Of a stretch of DNA of 24,635 nt, positions 12,360 to 20,178 are shown one piece after another. The notes under the pieces are model-generated. The model worked only from the letters and a program-made list of their open reading frames with translations. It ran no database searches and was not told the origin of the DNA. Source of the DNA: a virus. The position numbers were made by a program, and so were the translations under genes. Numbering within the stretch: the first letter of the stretch is position 1; each line of letters starts with the position of its first letter. Location of the stretch: positions 1 to 24,635 of the IMG/VR virus record IMGVR_UViG_3300009551_000116; one strand, given 5' to 3'.

Positions 12360-12812
12360 ATGGGCACCATTCGCGACGGTCTGCTCCCCGTCGTCGACGC
12401 CCTGCGCCAGTTGCCGAGCGACTTCGGTATCCGTCGCTACTCCGTTACCCTGCGCTCGCGTGCATGGTCCGGTGGCTCTCCTGGCCTTGGCACCGCTACC
12501 GATACCGATACGCTGATTTCACCGGCTCCTCGGGTCCGCGTCTTGTCCCCCAAAGAGGTCGCTTCGTCGGGCGGTACGTATCAGGACGGCGACTTCATGA
12601 TCGAGAAGATCACGCCGGCTTACACGTCGCCGACTACGGGCGGGTGGGCCCCGAGCGTGTTGCAGCAGGTCCCCGGCGCTAGCGCTGACGATGTGGTTAT
12701 CGTCATGGTTGGCGACGAGGGAACGATCGAATGCACGGCGGTCAAGTTCTTCTTCGACCGGCCGTTTAACTATCGTGTCGTCGCGCGTGCTCGCCGCGTG
12801 GTCAGCGGATGA
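12360..12812 (+). CDS. Hypothetical head-tail joining protein
   Basis: Encodes 150 residues. It begins MGTIRDGLLPVVDALRQLPS and then is beta-rich (IRRYSVTLRSRAW, PRVRVLSPKEVASSGG, DFMIEKITPAYT, VVIVMVGDEGTIECT, FNYRVVARARRV). The layout of a short helix followed by a beta barrel fits several small neck or head-closure proteins. It precedes, and overlaps by ATGA, the HK97 gp10-like gene, and is followed by the likely tail terminator, so a role in closing the head or building the head-tail joint is reasonable. Family not recognised. The start directly after the previous stop lacks a clear ribosome site and probably depends on coupling. Confidence 0.68.
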   Translation: MGTIRDGLLPVVDALRQLPSDFGIRRYSVTLRSRAWSGGSPGLGTATDTDTLISPAPRVRVLSPKEVASSGGTYQDGDFMIEKITPAYTSPTTGGWAPSVLQQVPGASADDVVIVMVGDEGTIECTAVKFFFDRPFNYRVVARARRVVSG

Positions 12813-13300
12813 GCGTCGTCGACGTCCCGCTTGGCAAGGCGGCCGAAGTCATCGCCCGAGACGAGAAGCGCCGCGTTGCGTCGGTCTACTCGGCGATCGT
12901 GGATGCTTCCAATGTCGGTGCCAAGATTATCAGCGCGCGCGCCCCGCAAGACATCGGCAAACTGGCGGCCTCGTCGCATTCCGAAGGCAACGGCATCGGG
13001 CAGGTTATCCAAACGATTGTCGATGCGCCTTATGCGGCGTGTGTCGAGTTGGGCACGCGTCCGCACTATCCACCAATTGCTCCGCTCATCGACTGGGTTC
13101 ACCGGCACATCGGTTCGTACTCGTCGGTCGGCGCTGGTTCGTCGGCTGACGCAGATCGAGTCGCCTACAGGATTGCGCTCGGTATCCAGCGCAAGATCGG
13201 CGAGCGGGGTACTGAGCCTACATTCTTTGTGCGCGACTCACTGCCCGACATGGCTAAGACGCTGCACTCGTTCATGGCGCTACGACTCGCCGGGTGGTGA
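12809..13300 (+). CDS. HK97 gp10-like head-tail joining protein
   Basis: Encodes 163 residues. Matches to the gp10-like family by eye are a long N-terminal helix (AAEVIARDEKRRVASVYSAI), a beta pair with APQDIGKLAASSH, then YAACVELGTRPHYPP, PLIDWVHRHIG and a conserved-type ending KIGERGTEPTFFVRDSL. In this family the phrase 'VE-x-GT-xx-H-xx-P-P' and the terminal 'G-x-P-x-F' are typical. These proteins are placed at the neck or tail tip junction and help tail attachment. The start overlaps the previous stop (ATGA), and the next gene, a likely tail terminator, follows after 3 bases, consistent with the standard order connector, gp10-like, terminator, tail tube/sheath. Confidence 0.82.
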   Translation: MSVVDVPLGKAAEVIARDEKRRVASVYSAIVDASNVGAKIISARAPQDIGKLAASSHSEGNGIGQVIQTIVDAPYAACVELGTRPHYPPIAPLIDWVHRHIGSYSSVGAGSSADADRVAYRIALGIQRKIGERGTEPTFFVRDSLPDMAKTLHSFMALRLAGW

Positions 13301-13303
13301 TGC

Positions 13304-13927
13304 ATGTCGGTCGCAGATCCACGAGCAGCCGCGCGCAACGCGTTGGCGACCTGGCTTACGTCTAGGCTCACCGGCGTCGCTATCTCGGAATCGTGGCCGA
13401 CTCCCGGCAAGAAACTGACCGTTCCCGCCGTGACGGTGATTGCTGGCCCGCGTATTCGGCCGTTGTATCACCAACCGCGTTTGTGGAAGTCCACGATTAC
13501 ATCGGGATCCGCTGGTACAGCACTGTACAGCTACGGGCGCGCTGAAATGGACTTGCAACTCGATTGTTGGGAGGCGTTCCCGGCGTCTCGAGATGTCCTC
13601 GCGCAACGCGTGGAAGCGGCCGTGAACGTGCCGCCGACCGTGAGCCTAGGCATCAGCGGACTGACTGACTTTAGCGCCGCCGGTGGTCTCGTGCTCGCGA
13701 TGCCGAACTATTACGGCGTCTATTGCGAATATATCAGCGAGCCGATTACTGGCGTGCTTCCCGAAAATTCAAATATGGCTCAAGCGGGCGAGTGGCGGCA
13801 GACATTCACCGTCAAGGCCAATCTATTTCTTGTCAATCAAGACTCGGTGCCGTTGCTGCAGACCGCAATCGCGGAACTCGGACTCAACGGCGAAACTCCC
13901 GAAACCATCACCATCGCGTCGACGTAG
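13304..13927 (+). CDS. Putative tail terminator / tail completion protein
   Basis: Encodes 207 residues with GGTGGTGA before the ATG. It starts with a helix (DPRAAARNALATWLTSRLTG), followed by KLTVPAVTVIAGPRIRP and a series of strands (AEMDLQLDCWEAFPASRDVL, WRQTFTVKANLFLVNQ). A helix then an alpha/beta sandwich with 'D-L-Q-L-D-x-W' is the shape of tail terminator (gpU-like or gp17-like) proteins, which cap the tail tube and bind the neck. The position right before the sheath supports this. Length is a bit above the usual 130-180 residues, mainly from a mid-section loop (about 105-145). No single diagnostic motif, so the call is by layout and place. Confidence 0.65.
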   Translation: MSVADPRAAARNALATWLTSRLTGVAISESWPTPGKKLTVPAVTVIAGPRIRPLYHQPRLWKSTITSGSAGTALYSYGRAEMDLQLDCWEAFPASRDVLAQRVEAAVNVPPTVSLGISGLTDFSAAGGLVLAMPNYYGVYCEYISEPITGVLPENSNMAQAGEWRQTFTVKANLFLVNQDSVPLLQTAIAELGLNGETPETITIAST

Positions 13928-13951
13928 GTCGGCGGCTAATAGGAGTGGCGT

Positions 13952-15766
13952 ATGCCTTTGTTCGTTGACGCGATCAGCGACATTCAGCAGCCTGGCGTTT
14001 TTGCGATTGAGGTCGCGTCTCCGCTCGTCGTCGAAGGCGTGCCTAATGGCTATATCGGCTATTCGTTTCAGTCGAATTGGGGTCCGGTCAAGACGGCTTA
14101 TTTGCCTTCGAGCCAGGGCGACCTGATCGCGACCTACTTCCCGCCGGGATCGCCGCATACGTCTACGGGTTACTATGGCATCGTGCGACGCAAGAAGTTC
14201 AACGCGGTCATGGTGCGCGTGCTCGGGGGTAGCGCTGGCATCGAACCGCCGATGATTACCGCCGTCACGAACGTTGGCACCCCCGGGGCTACGGCGTACA
14301 CGTACGTTGTTACCGCCGTCAACGCGGCTGGCGAAACCATCGGGTCGGAAGCGTTCAAGACGTCGACGGGTAACGCGACGCTGGATAGTACCAACAAGAA
14401 CACGATCACTTGGTCTTCGGTGACGGGCGCTGTCTCCTACAACGTCTACCGAACCACTTCGGCTGGCACGCCGTCGTCGACTGGCAAGATCAACGCCTCG
14501 CCGGTGATGACTGCCACCTTCACTGATACCGGCCTCGCTGGTTCGGGTTCGGTGCCGGCGTCGAATACCACCGGCTACACGCAAGCGGTTGCATACCTGC
14601 TCGATTCCAGCAACGTCGCCGTGGCGCGCTTGACTGCGATCTGGCCGGGTACGCTGTCCAATACCGCGCTGACCGCCCAGGTGGAAGCCGCTAGCGATGG
14701 TGTGGCCAACCATTTTGACCTTGTGGTGACGCTCGCCGACTCGAGCACGGGCAGCACGTCGGAGCGCTTCCCGAACCTGCAGACGCAGGCTACGAGCATC
14801 CTGCCCAACACGACTACTTCGCGCCTGCTCGCGAAGTTCGAACTCGTCAACACGCCCAGCACGCGACCGGCGAACGCCACTTACGCCTTTGCCGGTGGTT
14901 CGGATGGCAGCGCGGTTGCTGCGAGCGATTATCAGGCTGCGCTTGATCAGTTGGCGTTGCGCGATGACATTCTCGTTGTGGTTACCGATGATGTCGGTGA
15001 CTCGATTCGTTCGGCAGTTAACAGCGACCTGTTTGATCACGCGGCGGCCAAGACTGACCGTATCTGCATGCTGCAGGGGCCGGCTAGTCAGTCACTGAGC
15101 GCCACGTTGACCGATAAGGCGAACTATGCTGGCGACCGCGTGCGCTACGTGGGTAATTGGGTCACCGTTCTCGACGACCAGGGTAATGCGGTTACTTCGC
15201 CGGCCGCTACGTTCATGGCGAGCGCGTATGTGAATCTTGAGCCGCAGGAATCGCCCGCATGGTGGGCGGACTCGGTTACAGATTTCTATACCGGCATCAA
15301 CTCGATCTTGTCGCCGGTGTTTTCGAGCGCTGACGATGGCGCGCAGAAGGCTTGCACGCAGGCCGGCGTCACGCTGGTGATTCGTCGCCCGAGCGGTCGC
15401 TATGCCTTCCTGAATGACCGCACCACGTCGAGCGAGATTAGCCGGCGGTTCGGTCTCACGCGGCGAATCAAAGACTTCTTGGCTAAGTCGTGGTCGAACG
15501 CGCTGGATCCTTATGTCAACGGGCCGAACCTGCCGAGCCTTTGGCAGCAGATCAAGATCGGACTCGACAACTTCAATAATCTACAGGTTGCCGCGGGGCG
15601 CCTGATCGCCGTGGACCCGACCGATATCGTGTCGGGTAACAACAACACGACGCAGACGGCCGGGCAGTTTATTTTCAAAGTGACCGCCAAGAGCCCGACT
15701 GCGATGGAAGACATTATTGCCATGGTTAACGTCGGTCCCGGCGTTACGGGCGTGACATTCCAGTAG
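13952..15766 (+). CDS. Contractile tail sheath protein with FN3-like insertion
   Basis: Encodes 604 residues. Sheath features: an N-terminal segment GVFAIEVASPLVVEGVPNGY, GYSFQSNWGPVKTAYLPSS, MVRVLGGSA, then AWPGTLSN-like TAIWPGTLSNTALTAQV, a middle with NAVTSPAATFMASAYVN, and the C-terminal domain with NDRTTSSEISRRFGLTRRIK, RIKDFLAKSWSNALDPYV and FNNLQVAAGRLIAVDPTDI. The sheath contracts on infection and drives the tube into the cell. Residues about 99-207 interrupt the usual path from VRVLGG to the PGTLSN strand with an FN3-like module, the same kind as in the protein at 11427. AGGAG lies 9 bases before the ATG. It makes the phage a myovirus. Confidence 0.93.
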   Translation: MPLFVDAISDIQQPGVFAIEVASPLVVEGVPNGYIGYSFQSNWGPVKTAYLPSSQGDLIATYFPPGSPHTSTGYYGIVRRKKFNAVMVRVLGGSAGIEPPMITAVTNVGTPGATAYTYVVTAVNAAGETIGSEAFKTSTGNATLDSTNKNTITWSSVTGAVSYNVYRTTSAGTPSSTGKINASPVMTATFTDTGLAGSGSVPASNTTGYTQAVAYLLDSSNVAVARLTAIWPGTLSNTALTAQVEAASDGVANHFDLVVTLADSSTGSTSERFPNLQTQATSILPNTTTSRLLAKFELVNTPSTRPANATYAFAGGSDGSAVAASDYQAALDQLALRDDILVVVTDDVGDSIRSAVNSDLFDHAAAKTDRICMLQGPASQSLSATLTDKANYAGDRVRYVGNWVTVLDDQGNAVTSPAATFMASAYVNLEPQESPAWWADSVTDFYTGINSILSPVFSSADDGAQKACTQAGVTLVIRRPSGRYAFLNDRTTSSEISRRFGLTRRIKDFLAKSWSNALDPYVNGPNLPSLWQQIKIGLDNFNNLQVAAGRLIAVDPTDIVSGNNNTTQTAGQFIFKVTAKSPTAMEDIIAMVNVGPGVTGVTFQ

Positions 15767-15835
15767 TCCTCGCTTCTCCTCGTTCGTCTATAAGGCGCCC
15801 ATCGCGCCGATTCACCCTCCTACAAGGAATTAGCA

Positions 15836-16282
15836 ATGGCCGCTGGCATTCCTGATCTCGCACTACACGGAAAAGATTGTCAAATCTCGATTTTCGTCGG
15901 CAAGACGCCCTTGCCCGATACTGATAACGCGATGTCCGTTGATATTCGCGAGGTGGTGACGCAGCACGCAGATAAGCTACTCGGGCGTCCTAATGACCGC
16001 CTAGATGAGACGCCTAATCATTGGGAGATCGATTTTTCTGGTCTATACCCCAGTGCTAAGATCGTGTTGGCGTTAATGGCGCAGAAGGCGGCGCGCGCTG
16101 CTAATCAGCCATTCGACGATATCTCGGTCGGCATGGTGTTCAGCAATCGTGATGGGTCGCAGAGCGCGCTTATCGCGAGTACATGTACTACCAGCATGAA
16201 TATCAAGATCGGCGGCAAAGATGAGCCGCTGAATCAGTCGCTCAAGATTCAGGCTGAAACACTCACGATGCAAGACCTGTAG
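15836..16282 (+). CDS. Tail tube protein
   Basis: Encodes 148 residues, a normal tube length, with AAGGA before the ATG. It begins MAAGIPDLALHGKDCQISIF and has a beta-rich pattern (HWEIDFSGLYPSAKIVLAL, GMVFSNRDGSQSALI, TTSMNIKIGGKDEPLNQS, KIQAETLTM). Placement directly after the sheath gene and before the tail assembly chaperone pair is diagnostic: the tube is the rigid inner pipe that the sheath surrounds. The 69-base gap after the sheath holds a weak stem, GGCGC with GCGCC, and nothing else I can support. No other virion protein in this position would be expected. Confidence 0.85.
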   Translation: MAAGIPDLALHGKDCQISIFVGKTPLPDTDNAMSVDIREVVTQHADKLLGRPNDRLDETPNHWEIDFSGLYPSAKIVLALMAQKAARAANQPFDDISVGMVFSNRDGSQSALIASTCTTSMNIKIGGKDEPLNQSLKIQAETLTMQDL

Positions 16283-16298
16283 CCTTCGCCTCACCTTC

Positions 16299-16336
16299 GC
16301 GAGCAGTCCTGGTGCCATTCTCGGCACCACGCTCGC
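16299..16336 (+). promoter_or_regulatory. Stem-loop before the tail assembly chaperone gene
   Basis: GCGAGC at 16299-16304 pairs with GCTCGC at 16331-16336, and inside it TGGTGCC at 16310-16316 pairs with GGCACCA at 16323-16329 around the loop ATTCTC, with a small bulge between the stems. The AAGGA ribosome site follows at 16340-16344. No T-run follows, so it is more likely an intercistronic mRNA structure than a strong terminator. Confidence 0.6.
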
Positions 16337-16350
16337 ATTAAGGACCCACC

Positions 16351-16803
16351 GTGGCCGAATTCGCCGAAACCCTCTTGCCTTCCGGGCGCGCCATCCGCAT
16401 CGATGCCAAGTTAGGCGTCAAAGAGTACCGCGCGGCCAAGCAGCGCGCCGGTAACAAAGCAGCCAAAACCGGCATCACTTACCAAGACGATCTAGCGCAC
16501 GAGCTATTGCTCACTTCCCTGCGCGCAATCACCCTATCGCCAGTGCAAATCGTCATGACGACGCCTGCGGATGACTCGCCGGCAGAGTTTGACTTCGACG
16601 CGACGCTTGAGCAGGTGCCGCTGGGAGCGTGGACGCAGTGTGATTACCAGTCGCTGGTGACTGCGGGTCCGACGTCGCTGAATGAGTTGATTACTACGCC
16701 CGCGGATTATGACGCGGCTTGCTTGTTTGCGCGTCAGGTGGTGACCCCTGCAAGCCCTTTGGAACTTCTCGTGATGGGCAAGAGGCGGACGGTGTCGAAG
16801 TAG
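16351..16803 (+). CDS. Tail assembly chaperone, short form (gpG-like)
   Basis: Encodes 150 residues from a GTG at 16351, with AAGGA 6 bases upstream. It opens MAEFAETLLPSGRAIRIDAK, an 'LPSG' strand common to tail assembly chaperones, and is followed by helices (KEYRAAKQRAGNKAAKTGI, AHELLLTSLRAITLSP). The gene lies between tube and tape measure, where nearly all long-tailed phages have a chaperone pair, and an overlapping frame downstream (16761-16934) gives the usual extended form by -1 frameshift. The chaperone coats the tape measure while the tube grows and is absent from the finished particle. The stop at 16801 is reached only in the unshifted frame. Confidence 0.82.
   Translation: MAEFAETLLPSGRAIRIDAKLGVKEYRAAKQRAGNKAAKTGITYQDDLAHELLLTSLRAITLSPVQIVMTTPADDSPAEFDFDATLEQVPLGAWTQCDYQSLVTAGPTSLNELITTPADYDAACLFARQVVTPASPLELLVMGKRRTVSK
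16755..16761 (+). promoter_or_regulatory. Predicted -1 ribosomal frameshift heptamer C CCT TTG
   Basis: In the chaperone frame the codons are AGC CCT TTG, so the heptamer C CCT TTG at 16755-16761 has the canonical X XXY YYZ form. A one-base back-slip moves the ribosome into the frame that runs open to the TAA at 16932-16934. It is the only heptamer of this form I see near the overlap. Confidence 0.72.
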
Positions 16804-16934
16804 CCATCGCCTTCCTGATGCGTCACGGCGGGCAACAGAAGTCCGAGATCGAATCGTGGTCGATCGATGAACTGTGGCGCTATCACGAGTTGATTTGGGA
16901 TCTCGTCGAGAAAGAATGGAAGGCTAGGGGATAA
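16761..16934 (+). CDS. Tail assembly chaperone frameshift extension (gpT-like)
   Basis: This is the -1 frame read after the slip: the short form up to SPL is joined to GTSRDGQEADGVEVAIAFLM, then a helical tail with SWSIDELWRYHELIWDLVEKE and WKARG, giving a fusion of about 194 residues. In lambda-type systems gpGT is the form that binds the tape measure. The extension has no good start codon or ribosome site of its own: the ATG at 16818 lies in a poor context, and the frame overlaps the short form by 43 bases after the slip. Its stop overlaps the tape-measure ATG (TAATG). Such coupling and the acidic, Trp-rich helical end match known extensions. Confidence 0.78.
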   Translation, partial: GTSRDGQEADGVEVAIAFLMRHGGQQKSEIESWSIDELWRYHELIWDLVEKEWKARG

Positions 16935-18622
16935 TGGCGGACACCGTCTACCGGATCCGGGTCGACTGGACCGCCAATACCAGCGAAGCCGAACGCGGGG
17001 CCGAGCGTGTCTCGTCGGGATTCAGGGGCGTCGCCGCCGCCGTTACTGGTGCTGCGGCTGCCCTTGGCGTCTCGGGTCTCGCGCGCCAAATCTTCGAGAT
17101 CGGCAAGCAGACCGAAGACCTCAAAATATCCATGGCCGGCATGTTCCAGGCGTTCGGTGCCGCCGGGCTGACCAATAGCGCCGATGATTTTAATAAGTCC
17201 ATGGGGCTGTCTAGTGCCATCTTCGAGAAGATGCGCGTTGACGCCCGTGAACTGCCCGGCGAGCTTGAAGACCTGACCAATATTTTTCGCATGGCCATCG
17301 GCGGCGGCATGGATGCGGGCAAGAGCATCAACGACATTGAACGCCTGAGCGCCAAAATGATGGCGTTCGGTGCAATGGAAACGCTCCCGTCACAGCAGAC
17401 CGCCCGCGAATTCGCGATGATGATGGAGGGGAGGACCGGGACGCATAACGTCCTCTTCCAGCGCCTCCATACGCAGATCGGCATGACCGCAAAGGAGTTC
17501 AACGCACTCACGGCTGCCGACAAGTGGAAGACCATCGAAAACGCACTCAAGGGTTACGAGCCGGCGATCAAGGAATTCGGCAAATCGTGGAGCGCTGTCT
17601 CGTCGACTACGGTCGATATCGTCAAGAACCTAATCCGAATCGGCGGATTGCCTATCTTTGATACCGTCAAGCGCCACCTGTCAGACTGGAATGACTGGTT
17701 CGAAAAAAACCAAGCCTACGTCGACAAAATCGCTACCGAATGGGGCGAGAAACTGGCGAGCGGGCTCGAGACGGCATTCGGCTACGCCAAATCGCTCGTC
17801 GAGGTCATTGTCAACAACCGTGACACACTGCTAAAGATCGCCGAAGCCTACGTCGCCTTCAAGGGCGTGTCCGCGTTCGGTGGTGGCGGCAGGGGAGTTG
17901 GCAACACGCTCGGAAACATGGTCGGTGGCGCTGGTATGGGCGTCGCGATCTCGGCGATGTTCGGTGACATCACGCAGACTGGCGGCACACTTAACGCGAC
18001 CATGATGGGCGTCGAAGGTGCCATGTCGCGTTTGCCGGGCGTCATCGGTGACGTGTCCACGGCTCTTTTAGTATTCCATGCGGCGCTGCAGTATGGCGCC
18101 GATGAGGTGGATAAGGCGCATAAGCGGGACATCGACAAAGAGACCGAAACGGCTCGGTTGATGTCCGCCTATAAGGCGTTTGAGTTTAACGGTCAGCGCC
18201 AGTCTTCGTTTGAAGCAACCGATGCGCGCACGGCTCTCCTAATCATGAAGGAGAACCGTCTTCTCACTGCTGACGGTAAGATCGACAACGCACGGTTTGC
18301 TGCCTATATCGGCGCGCGTACGAACGTTGATTTAGCTGGGGCCGCCGCCGCTCGCAGGACGTTTGAGGCTGCCGCTCGCTTTCACCCGGAGAGCAACGTC
18401 CCGTTCGGCCCCGCGATGCCTACGCCCGAGCAACTGGCGCTCAATCGCAGCATGCCGGCGCGTAATACCAACGTCAATATCACGAATAACAACAGCATCG
18501 TTCAGACGATCGAAAACGCCAACGATCCCGACCGCGTGCTCGTCAAGACGCGCGAGGCGCTAGAGTCGATCTACCGTCATCCACAAGTGAGTCCGTATAA
18601 CCGTCTCGCGACCATCCGGTAA
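16934..18622 (+). CDS. Tail tape measure protein
   Basis: Encodes 562 residues. The N-terminus has a beta strand (YRIRVDWTANTSEAERGAE), then a hydrophobic alanine-rich stretch (about 33-50), followed by long helices. A glycine-rich hydrophobic region lies at about 314-345 (GVGNTLGNMVGGAGMGVAIS). The C-terminus has VNITNNNSIVQTIENANDP and then DRVLVKTREALESIYR, a shape often seen at tape-measure ends that contact the baseplate hub. The protein sets tail length; using about 0.15 nm per residue, 562 residues suggest a tail near 80 nm, a short one for a myovirus. The gene starts at the chaperone stop and ends overlapping the hub start. Confidence 0.86.
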   Translation: MADTVYRIRVDWTANTSEAERGAERVSSGFRGVAAAVTGAAAALGVSGLARQIFEIGKQTEDLKISMAGMFQAFGAAGLTNSADDFNKSMGLSSAIFEKMRVDARELPGELEDLTNIFRMAIGGGMDAGKSINDIERLSAKMMAFGAMETLPSQQTAREFAMMMEGRTGTHNVLFQRLHTQIGMTAKEFNALTAADKWKTIENALKGYEPAIKEFGKSWSAVSSTTVDIVKNLIRIGGLPIFDTVKRHLSDWNDWFEKNQAYVDKIATEWGEKLASGLETAFGYAKSLVEVIVNNRDTLLKIAEAYVAFKGVSAFGGGGRGVGNTLGNMVGGAGMGVAISAMFGDITQTGGTLNATMMGVEGAMSRLPGVIGDVSTALLVFHAALQYGADEVDKAHKRDIDKETETARLMSAYKAFEFNGQRQSSFEATDARTALLIMKENRLLTADGKIDNARFAAYIGARTNVDLAGAAAARRTFEAAARFHPESNVPFGPAMPTPEQLALNRSMPARNTNVNITNNNSIVQTIENANDPDRVLVKTREALESIYRHPQVSPYNRLATIR

Positions 18623-20019
18623 TGGCTGACCTCGGCGACTTCTCGGTCATCTACCCGCGTGCATGGATCGAAGTCGTTGTTGTTTACGACGATGGCGACA
18701 CGGTAACGACCGGAATGGCTCCGTCTATGGTGTCGGTAACGAGGTCGCCGCATCACCATGCCGATACATGCGAGGCCGAAGTAAACCTAGGCGCTATCAC
18801 GTTCGGCCATCGCGCCATCACGAGCATGTTCCTGTCCGCGTTCATGGGCGTCGTGGACCGCATCGACGGGCAGATCAAGACGTCGGACAAGCGCAATCTG
18901 CAATTCATTGGCTACGTAGACGTCTCGCGCGACCATCGTAGCGCCAAGGGTCCGGTGGTGAACCTGAAGGCGCGCGACATGTCGGCTCTACTTCGCGAAC
19001 AGCGCATCATCGCCAAAAAGGATGCGAAAGGCGTCGTGCTCGACCCGACGCCGCGCTACAGCGACACCGTGCTGTCGGCGATTCAGCGCATCCTGCAATG
19101 GGCAGAGATCCCCGATAGCGTGTTGCAGATTAGCGACCCGTTCAACCTCGGCAATATCAAGCTCAGCCAAGCGGTCAGTAAACGCGAGCAGACGTCGTAT
19201 CTGCCGATCAAGAACAACGCTAGCGCCTGGGACGCGATCGAGCACGTGGCGGCGCTGGCTTCGTTGCTCATCACCGTGGACCTGGGCAGCATCGTCATTC
19301 GCCCACCGTCAGACCTGTTTGGTGCCAAGAACGGCGCGCCGCAACCGAGTGCGTATAACTTCGTGTTCGGCTTCGATGGCGCTAATACGATCGAAGTCGA
19401 GCGCGAAAAGAAATTCATCCGCAATCGCAAGGGCGTTAAGGTCGTTGCCTTCGACCCTAAGACGCGGCGTAGCATCTCGGCTGTCTACCCGCCTGATTCG
19501 GGACTAGAGCCGAATCACATCGCCGGGGCTCGCCACAAACAGCACGCAAAGAAGGCCGCGAACAGCACCGCCGTCGGTTCTTCGGCGAAGGATAGTGCCC
19601 CCGCGCCGCCCGATCGTGACATCTACACCTTCGGACTCGAAGGCATATCCAGCGTGGACCAAGTGCAAGCCATTGCCGACCGCATCTATGGCGAACGGTC
19701 GCGCCAGGAGATGGAAGGTTCGATCGTGACACGCAATTGGACGCCCGAACTTTTCCAGCTGCGCAACGGTTCGCGCATTAGCGTGCGTATCAGTCAGCGC
19801 CTCGAGCAAGAACTGCGCTCGTTCAACGACGAGTCGCGCAAGCTCGACTTCCTGCGCAACCGGCTGCAAATCGGGACCGATGAGGCGCGGGTGTTACTAC
19901 GGAACGCGGCGCGCGAAGAGGAAAATATTCCTTATTACGTGCGCAGCATTAAGCACTCGTGGTCGCCTAAGACGTTCGCCACTCACTGCGACTTTATCAA
20001 CTTACTGGTGCTCAAATGA
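18622..20019 (+). CDS. Baseplate hub protein, gpD/gp27-like
   Basis: Encodes 465 residues. It follows the tape measure directly and precedes the spike, the usual place for the hub. The middle includes GYVDVSRDHRSAKGPVVNLK and RDMSALLREQRIIAK, an arrangement seen in hub proteins of the late-control gpD type; later there is VRISQRLEQELRSFNDESRK and a final beta-strand pair (YYVRSIKHSWSPKTFATHC). About residues 290-330 hold a charged, low-complexity linker (KQHAKKAANSTAVGSSAKDS) that seems to be an insertion. The hub is a trimeric ring that carries the spike and closes the tube tip. The family call is by position and general layout. Confidence 0.72.
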   Translation: MADLGDFSVIYPRAWIEVVVVYDDGDTVTTGMAPSMVSVTRSPHHHADTCEAEVNLGAITFGHRAITSMFLSAFMGVVDRIDGQIKTSDKRNLQFIGYVDVSRDHRSAKGPVVNLKARDMSALLREQRIIAKKDAKGVVLDPTPRYSDTVLSAIQRILQWAEIPDSVLQISDPFNLGNIKLSQAVSKREQTSYLPIKNNASAWDAIEHVAALASLLITVDLGSIVIRPPSDLFGAKNGAPQPSAYNFVFGFDGANTIEVEREKKFIRNRKGVKVVAFDPKTRRSISAVYPPDSGLEPNHIAGARHKQHAKKAANSTAVGSSAKDSAPAPPDRDIYTFGLEGISSVDQVQAIADRIYGERSRQEMEGSIVTRNWTPELFQLRNGSRISVRISQRLEQELRSFNDESRKLDFLRNRLQIGTDEARVLLRNAAREEENIPYYVRSIKHSWSPKTFATHCDFINLLVLK

Positions 20020-20177
20020 AACACGTGGTCAATATCCTTCGGTCGGCCATGGCTGCTTTGGTGTCTCGTCGTATCACGGTTAATATTCATCAGACGATTT
20101 CATCTGATGCGGACTCCGATCGAATCATGGTGAATATGCGCGACGCGCTAGAGCGAGTCTGCCGCGGGCGCGATTAG
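20016..20177 (+). CDS. Small protein resembling the tape-measure C-terminus
   Basis: A 53-residue product whose ATG overlaps the hub stop (ATGA at 20016). The second half, TVNIHQTISSDADSDRIMV and DALERVCRGRD, aligns with the C-terminal end of the tape measure: shared residues are V-N-I, Q-T-I, D-x-D-R, V, R, A-L-E and a final R, with one deletion of about 5 residues. The N-terminal 20 residues are basic with short hydrophobic stretches (MKHVVNILRSAMAALVS). It ends one base before the spike ATG, so spacing is that of a real gene. I infer a duplicate of the tape-measure tip that could bind the hub, with function unknown. Too short to be seen by standard gene calling. Confidence 0.62.
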   Translation: MKHVVNILRSAMAALVSRRITVNIHQTISSDADSDRIMVNMRDALERVCRGRD

Positions 20178-20178
20178 A

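Noticed and set aside
13823-15040. 405-codon open frame on the - strand across the sheath gene
   Set aside because: Arg-rich, low-complexity product opposite a strong sheath gene; no ribosome site and no neighbours on that strand.
15767-15835. GGCGC/GCGCC hairpin as a terminator after the sheath gene
   Set aside because: Only 5 bp with no T-run; could be chance.
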